64,000 bases of DNA, from assembly GCA_015680685.1 (NCBI GenBank), contig MNCI01023672.1, positions 1-64,000 of the forward strand, read 5' to 3'. Position numbers and translations under genes: made by a program. The notes beneath the pieces are model-generated. The model was not told the origin of the DNA and did not search any database. It worked only from the letters and a program-made list of their open reading frames with translations. The first letter of the stretch is position 1. Every line of letters starts with the position of its first letter. Positions 58,132-64,000 of the stretch are shown here, one piece after another. Source of the stretch: Gnetum montanum. Its lineage: Eukaryota; Streptophyta; Gnetopsida; Gnetales; Gnetaceae.

Positions 58132-59800
58132 AGCATTATTGAAAGCCTTTGCTAGAAACTCAAAATATGTTGAATATTGTAAAGGTAGTGAAAATTTCAA
58201 CCATGAATGTGAAAGATAGTTAGATTAAGAGACTTAAAATGAACAATATTCCTAGATTTGAGGGGCGATATAACTTTGATCTATAGACACATCTTCAAGT
58301 CTTTCACAATGTCTTTACCTTATAGAATATTGAACATGATTGGAAAAAATTAAAGCTATTTTCCAAGACACTCATCAAGGAAGTAGAAAGTTGGTATTAG
58401 TCCTTAGAGCCAGAATCCATTGGCAAGTGGAGTACAATGCTAGAGTTATTCAATGATAAATACCAAATGTACTCTTGAGTGTCTAATCTGAGAAAGCAAA
58501 TCCAAGGATGGAAGTAAGGAATACATAAACCCTTAGATAGTTCCATGAATAGATACTATTCTCTCATACATCAATGTCCTGGCCATGGTCATTCTTAGTA
58601 GGAATAACTTCATCATAACATAGATGGACTCATATCAAAAGTGAGAAGAACTCTTGGAATTTATGCCCAAGGAAGACTATCAAAACTTAGAGGCCATTAG
58701 ATCCAAAGGTTGATAGAGTAGGTGGCAAAAGAAGAAGGAGATATGAAGAAATAGGAAAGTGCTAAGGAATATAACATGGATCTTTCCATTAGAAAAAGAG
58801 AGGTATGATTTTATGACGATGAGAAAGAGTCATCACTTGATGAGGTGGTGCAACAGAAAATCTTGCCAATACAAAATTCTATTTCTAACATATTGGCCAA
58901 GGTTGATAAATTATGGGACTCTTTGGATGAAAAATTCTAAATTTTTCTAAAAATTAAATAAGAAACAAGGGAGCATAGTAATGATTGTAATATTAGGAAG
59001 CGAAAAAAAGCTTAACATGCCTACCAAAGAGGTAAGGGCAAGGCTATGATAATAGAAGAGGTTGTGAAGTCAAAATTAGATGACGATGATGGATATGAAA
59101 TCTGCCAATACAAACATCCTAAAAGATGTTACCCTATTATGTCACACTTGTAGGAGTTTGGGATGTACACATTAAATCCTAAATTGGCAAGAAGGAAAGA
59201 ACCTAGAAGATTGCCTTATCCTTAAGGTAATCCAAGGTAGTTCCACCAAAAACAACAAGCCTATTATCCAAGTGAAGCTCCACTATAGCCATATGAATAA
59301 TACCAGCAATGGAAACACCCACAGTCATGGGGGATGCCACCACCAAGGCAAAAATACACTTATAGGTAGCTAGATCCATATGGGTACTATGTTCAACAAC
59401 TAATGTCTCCACATGACTCTTCTAGTCATGCTTCTTTTCAGCATCACTACTACCCTCCAGAGTATTACAAAACTCATTCTCCATCTACTAGAGGGAAAAC
59501 CCCCTATTCCTATCATCCTTCTCATCCTTTAGCACATGCTCTTCCATCCTTAACCCAAATACCACCTACTCCATCCATGTAAGATAAGCTTCCAGCCCAA
59601 CCACAACATCGTAATGCTACCAAGGCCATTAACTTACAACCAACTCCTCAGCCCAGTGGTGTAGAACTAAGATCCTGTAAAAGACCATTCTTTTGAACCA
59701 ATAGCCCTACTAAACCCTCACCTACTTATGTGATTGGTCACCATATATTTCCTTTATCCTCTGCATCCATTCTTTTTAAGAGCCCTTCAATCAAATGCCT
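58132..59800 (+). pseudogene. gag of G (3' part)
   Basis: Begins inside gag at the F insertion with sequence matching F (LLATQIML region). Then come NNIPRFEG near 58238, LQVFHN, IEHDWKKLKLFSKTLIKEVE and LFNDKYQMYS. Further on are SSMNRYYSLIHQCPGHGH and GIYAQGRLSKLRGH. A basic AYQRGKGKAMIIEEV tract lies at 59020-59065, then ICQYKHPKRC and a Pro/His/Tyr-rich tail to about 59700. Stops, mostly TAG, recur every few dozen codons. Confidence 0.75.
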
Positions 59801-60780
59801 CCTAAGATCAGCACAATTATGTTAACCCACATTGTATCTACTTAGATCAAGGCTGGCAACCTTCCTAGGAAAAGAGTTGATCCTAGAAGTCTTCTCATCT
59901 ATATGCAGATTACTGAGAATGGGCCATGCAAAGCTCTTCTTGACTCAAGCTCTGGAGTTAATTTGATTTCTCTTGAAATATACAACACCTAGAACCTACC
60001 TCCTCTCAATGAAAGCAACATCCATTTAGAATTGACAAATTAGTCCATCACTATTTCATTGAGACTAATAGAAGATATTGTGATCACTATTAGTGGTGAT
60101 CTTATCCTACTAATTTCTTGGCAATCAAAGTTGCAAATTGCAAGGGGGACTTCCCAATCATTATGAGAAGGGCTTCATGGAGCACTATTAATGAAAAAAT
60201 GGACATCAAAGATCTTTCCTTGGAAATTTTCAAGAAAAATGCATTCAGAAAGATCAATAAGAATCAAGTTCCATGCATCATGTATAGTGATATAGGTGCA
60301 ATTGTGTGTAGAAACTTTGGTCCATGAAAAGAGCATCCATTTTTGCATGTAGGCAATGTGCAAATGAGGTAGATATTCAAAGGTACCTATACAAGGTAGC
60401 CACAAAATAGGACACCCAATGGCTGATAGCTAATCTTGAAAGTAGCACACTGCGTGGAACCTACTAAAAGTCTAACATGTGCCTATATTGAAAGCATGGA
60501 TGAAAGAAGTTCATCGCTAACTCTCTGATGATGAAAATCATGATACCAATTGGGGAGAGTTAAAAATCCTTTAAAATTTTAGACATGAGCCCTTGGAGTT
60601 GAAAACTCTACCTACTGGCATGGAGTATGCATTTTTGAAAAATGACAAGCTGGTAATCATCAATGTTAATCTTACTTCTAAATAGAAACAAATGCTATTG
60701 AAAGTGGTCAACAAATGGCCAACAACCATTGCTTGGTCATATCCTAAACTTATCAAGATTTATCCTAGGATATGCCAACA
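59801..60780 (+). pseudogene. Protease of G and join to RT
   Basis: RKRVDPRSLLIYMQITENGP (59868 on) leads to KALLDSSSGVNLISLEIYNT at 59926-59985. The catalytic Asp-Ser-Gly of F has become Asp-Ser-Ser. NLPPLNESNIHLELTN, IVITISGDLI and ANCKGDFPIIMRRASWSTIN at 60135-60194 follow, then CIMYSD. The join to RT is decayed, with a word WSYPKLIKIYPRICQH near 60735 matching F. Confidence 0.75.
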
Positions 60781-62070
60781 TCGTATCTACATTGATCTAG
60801 CCATAAATCCAAAGAGACAACTACAGTAGTGGTTAAACTCCAAATTGAAGCATATCATCAAAGAGAAAATTGAACAACTTCTCAAGGAAAGGTTTATCTA
60901 TTCTATTTTGGATAGTGAGTGGGTTAGCCCACTCATGATTGAGCCCAAGAAAGGTGACAAGTGGTAGGTTTTCATCGGCTTTCAGTTATTGAATATGGAA
61001 ACATTCAAAGATTACTTTCCATTGCCATTTTTGAATCAAGTGTTGGACACTATATTTGGGCATTGCTATTACAACTTTCTAGATGGTTATAATGGCTATA
61101 AAAAAATCCATAGCATGCTAAATGATCAAGCCAAAACAACATTCACAAGTACCTAAGGGACTTTTGCATATCGAAAGATGCATTTTGATCTGTGAAATGC
61201 TCTTGCAACATTCCAATCCTTGGTCTTAAGCATTTTTTAGCAACAGATTGGTTGTGGGATGAAAGTCTTCATGGATGACTTCTCCACCTATGGTGCCACA
61301 TTTGAGCAAGCCTTGGAGCACCTTAAGAAAGTTCTTAAAAGATGTGTGGACAAAAATCTTCAACTCAATTGGTAGAAGAGCTATCTAATGATCTAATAGT
61401 GCATTGTACTAGGGCATAAAATTTCTCAAGCAAGGATTGAGATGGATCCTAAAAATATAAGGGTCATGCATGAAAGAACTTGCTAACCAGAAACCATTAA
61501 AGATGTTTAGTCATTCCATGGATACATTGGCTACTACAGGTGATTCATAGAGAATTTCTCTAAGATCACAAAACTATTGGTCATGCTAACAAAGAAAGAT
61601 GCTCCATTCATCTAGACCAAGAAATGTGAAAATGCATTCCAAAGAATCAAGCAGAAACTCATAGAGACTTACATTCTATCAGCATATAACTGGTCTAGAT
61701 CATTTCATATAATGACAGATGCATCAAATTATACCTTGCAATCCATGCTTATGTAGTGGGATGACAATAAATGTCTATATTATATCCATTGCATAAGTCG
61801 AAGCATTGTAGGTACATAGTTAAATTATAGCATAATGGAAAAAGAACTAATGGTAGTGATGTATGATCTAGAAAATTTTAGGCACTATGTGCTTGGATGC
61901 AAAGTGTTTATGCATACTAATCACAATGCAATTCACTTTCTAATGAATAAGCCAATGGTGAGCCCTTGTATCCTACAGTGGTTGATAATCTTTTAGAAGT
62001 TTGATCTCAATATGGTAGATCAAAAGGAGACTAAGAATGTGGTCACTGATCACTTGTCTTGATTATGATG
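60781..62070 (+). pseudogene. Reverse transcriptase and RNase H of G
   Basis: Tract IIKEKIEQLLKERFIYSILD is followed by SEWVSPLMIEPKKGDKW at 60914-60964. Then come FKDYFPLPFLNQVLDTIFGH, YNFLDGYNGYKKI and the active site KVFMDDFSTYG at 61262-61294 (Asp pair kept). The thumb has MDPKNIRVMHE and FHGYIGYY. RNase H has FHIMTDASNYTLQSML near 61706, YYIHCISRSIVGT, IMEKELMVVMYDLENFRHYV and the C-terminal FDLNMVDQKETKNVVTDHLS near 62002. A single RNase H is present, as expected for Athila. Confidence 0.87.
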
Positions 62071-63278
62071 GATTAACAAAGACAAGAGCCACTCTCTGAT
62101 CAATTTCCTAATAAAATTCTCTCTATAAGTGTAATAAGTGAACAAGTTCTTGATGAACTATAATGGTATGATGGCATCCTCACTTCTCTTCTCACAAAAG
62201 GGATGTCATAAGATCTAGATTATATGAAGAAACAATAGTTTCTTCATTAGGCCAAATGCTTCATGGAAATCAATAAACATCTTTATAAGGTATGTGTCAA
62301 TGGCCTAGTTTGTTGGTGTATACCTGATGTTGATCAACTACATGTTCTCCAGGATGCTCATGAGGATCCTTGTGGGGGCCACTATACTAGGAGAAGAATG
62401 ACCATTAAGATCATGATGGTAGGGTATTATTGTCCAACCATCTTGAGGGATGCCCACCAATTTTTCCATACTTGTGAATGCTATCAACAAGATGGTGGGA
62501 TGACCATGCAAATGGAGGAACCTCAACAGTGGATCCAACCACTGGAATTCTTTGACATATGGAGCATTAACATCATGGGTCCTATCGTACCCATGTCAAA
62601 TGGAAAGGTGTACATAATCATCATCATTGATTAGTGTATAAAATGGGTAGAATTAGTAGCTGTCATCAACTATACATCATCTATTGTTGTGTGGTTTGTA
62701 CAAAAAAATGTTGTAAATAGGTTTGGGGTGCCATGTGCACTAATTTTTGATAATGAAATCCATTTCATAGGTACCACTTTTCGCAAGCTCATAAATTAGC
62801 AACACCTTATCACCCCCAAGCCAATGGTTAAGCAAAGGTTACTAATAGGGAGATTACAAAGATCTTAATAATAACTATTAACAAATATAGGAGGGATTAG
62901 AGCACAAAACTCAATGATGTCCTTTGGGCCTACCAGTCAACATGGAAACTTCCTATAGGCTACTCTCCCTATGAGTTGGTATACAGGAAACTACCAACAC
63001 TTCCTATTCAATCCAAGCTTTGTACACTTTCAATAGCATGTGACATAGATCTTGACCTAAGTCTAGTATAAAGAGAATGATTGATCTACCTTAATGTGCT
63101 ATATGAAAACCAATTAGTGGCCCTATCCTTAAATGAAGTGCATAAGGCATTTAATAAGTAATGACATGAGCTAAGAATAAGGAAAGTCAAATTTCAACCT
63201 AGAGATAAGATTCTCTACTAGAACCCCACAGACATACCTCAACGAACTAAGTTCTAGATGTTGTGGAAAGGACCTTAC
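62071..63278 (+). pseudogene. Integrase of G
   Basis: A 123-residue open stretch (62263-62634) covers MEINKHLYKVCVNGLVCWC. It also covers a complete zinc-binding pattern, with His in DAHEDPCGGHY and Cys pair in HTCECYQQ. The core begins FFDIWSINIMGPIVP, where the usual Asp is Asn, then VYIIIIID. IFDNEIHF (62747) keeps the second Asp. The Glu motif reads NG-stop-AKVTNREI, with Lys for Glu. So two of three catalytic residues are lost. The C-terminal part ends MLWKGPYC at about 63280. Confidence 0.82.
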
Positions 63279-64000
63279 TGTTGCCACATTTGGCCATTCC
63301 ATGGAACATTAAGAGTCATCTTGAACATTATTGTAAGAATAGGAGAATGTGAATATGTTATTTCATATCATTGGTATGGAATTTAGGGGGTGGCACATAA
63401 TGGAATAATGGTGTGGAAAACAAAGAATACTAGGAATAATCATGTTGCTACATACAATAGTCCAAAAATATATTTTTTTTTTTTTTGAAAAAGAAGGAGA
63501 GAGGATATACTACTACAGCATTTCTTTTTAATCTCTCAAGGAGCCAGTGATAAGGTTTGAAGGAATGAACAGTAAAATTTTTAATATGGAGAACTTTGGT
63601 TCAAGCTTCAAAGGTTACCCAGGCTGAGAGTCACGAAAATGGAAAAGATACGAGTTACAATTTCTGAAGAAATAAAAATAGCAAAACCAAAAAACAGAGA
63701 TTATTCCATAAACAACACAAGCCTGTATTCTGAATTTTTCCGTTGAAAACACATTCAAATCATGACCCTGGTTCAGACATGCATAACCGCGGAAGGTTTT
63801 AAATCTATAAAAAAAATTCAGAAAAAGCAAAAATAAAGTGGCTTTGAAAATGGAGAACAGAGGATGGAGAACAGATCGATGAATTCATGGTCATTTTCTC
63901 TAATTAATTTTTCTCCTATTTTCGATTTAACTCCCGTATTTAATGGCCCTTGGATGAAGTTGTAGACTGCATATTGTTTTATTTCACCTTCATTTTCTAT
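63279..64000 (+). other. Unassigned sequence after G, possibly the start of another insertion K
   Basis: Pol homology with F stops at 63278, and the next bases are TGTTGCCACATTTGG, an LTR-like start. CTTAC (63274-63278) would be its target site. A 17-base T run (63471-63487) could be the poly(A) tail of a minus-strand retroposed sequence. The last 400 bases have more varied composition, including an accgcgg, and no recognisable gene. The end of the window cuts the segment. Confidence 0.35.

Larger units (their letters stand above)
58132..63278 (+). mobile_element. Element G: Athila-like retrotransposon (5' part displaced by F)
   Basis: A + strand element of the same family as F. It has gag from its interior onward, protease, RT, RNase H and integrase. 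The 5'LTR and gag start should lie on the far side of F, left of the window. Homology with F pol stops at GGAAAGGACCTTAC (63265-63278), where sequence beginning TGTTGCCACA takes over. G is the oldest element by nesting order. No env-like ORF is seen within the window. Confidence 0.75.

Noticed and set aside
57950-58219. + strand ORF presented as the start of G gag
   Set aside because: Its first two thirds are F LTR sequence that also occurs at 45650-45827; only the last part is gag.
63615-63830. 71-residue minus-strand ORF near the right edge
   Set aside because: Aromatic-rich reading of A/T-rich sequence, no motif and no start context.
1-64000. tRNA, rRNA or intact host genes
   Set aside because: No cloverleaf, rRNA core sequence or uninterrupted multi-exon host gene could be recognised by eye; a tRNAscan and gene prediction run would settle it.

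Overview
The window is intergenic DNA from a large, repeat-rich plant genome. Nearly all of it is decayed Ty3/gypsy LTR retrotransposons nested inside one another. No intact host gene, tRNA, rRNA or CRISPR array was found. The plant assignment rests on Tat/Ogre-like elements (two RNase H domains) and Athila-like elements (env-like ORF after pol). High LTR divergence and very deep nesting would suit a gymnosperm or another slow-turnover genome, but the species is an inference.

The layout can be unpacked from the outside in. Element G (Athila-like, + strand, 58132-63278) is the oldest host. Element F (Athila-like, - strand, 45245-58131, LTR ends TGATG...CATCA) sits in the gag of G. Element C (Tat-like, - strand, 5'LTR at 43595-45244, running off the left edge) sits in the 3'LTR of F. 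A composite insertion B (5153-34815, flanked by AAACT on both sides) sits in C. B in turn contains a solo LTR J (10850-13115, duplication CTTAG) and a complete Tat-like element I (15550-31414, duplication TAATT/TAATC). A further insertion, K, may begin at 63279.

I is the only element seen complete: 5'LTR, primer site, 123-bp leader repeats, gag, protease, an antisense gene, RT, RNase H, second RNase H, integrase, 3' tail, polypurine tract and 3'LTR. C has the same order. B keeps only gag, protease and tail, so it would have needed proteins in trans. F carries gag, protease, RT, RNase H, integrase and an env-like ORF. All coding regions have stops and frameshifts, and many stops are TAG where the relatives have CAG or TGG.

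The most interesting signals are these. (1) An antisense, multi-exon gene lies between protease and RT in both I (22250-24808, - strand) and C (35170-38761, + strand), with at least two introns at matching positions. (2) The 3' tails of three Tat-like sequences share a pair of small stem-loops about 60 nt apart. (3) B ends in two U5 ends with inverted LTRs inside one target-site duplication. (4) Palindromic GCTAYGCTA arrays fill several LTRs, and a TTAAACTAGCA-type motif recurs in the linkers and tails.
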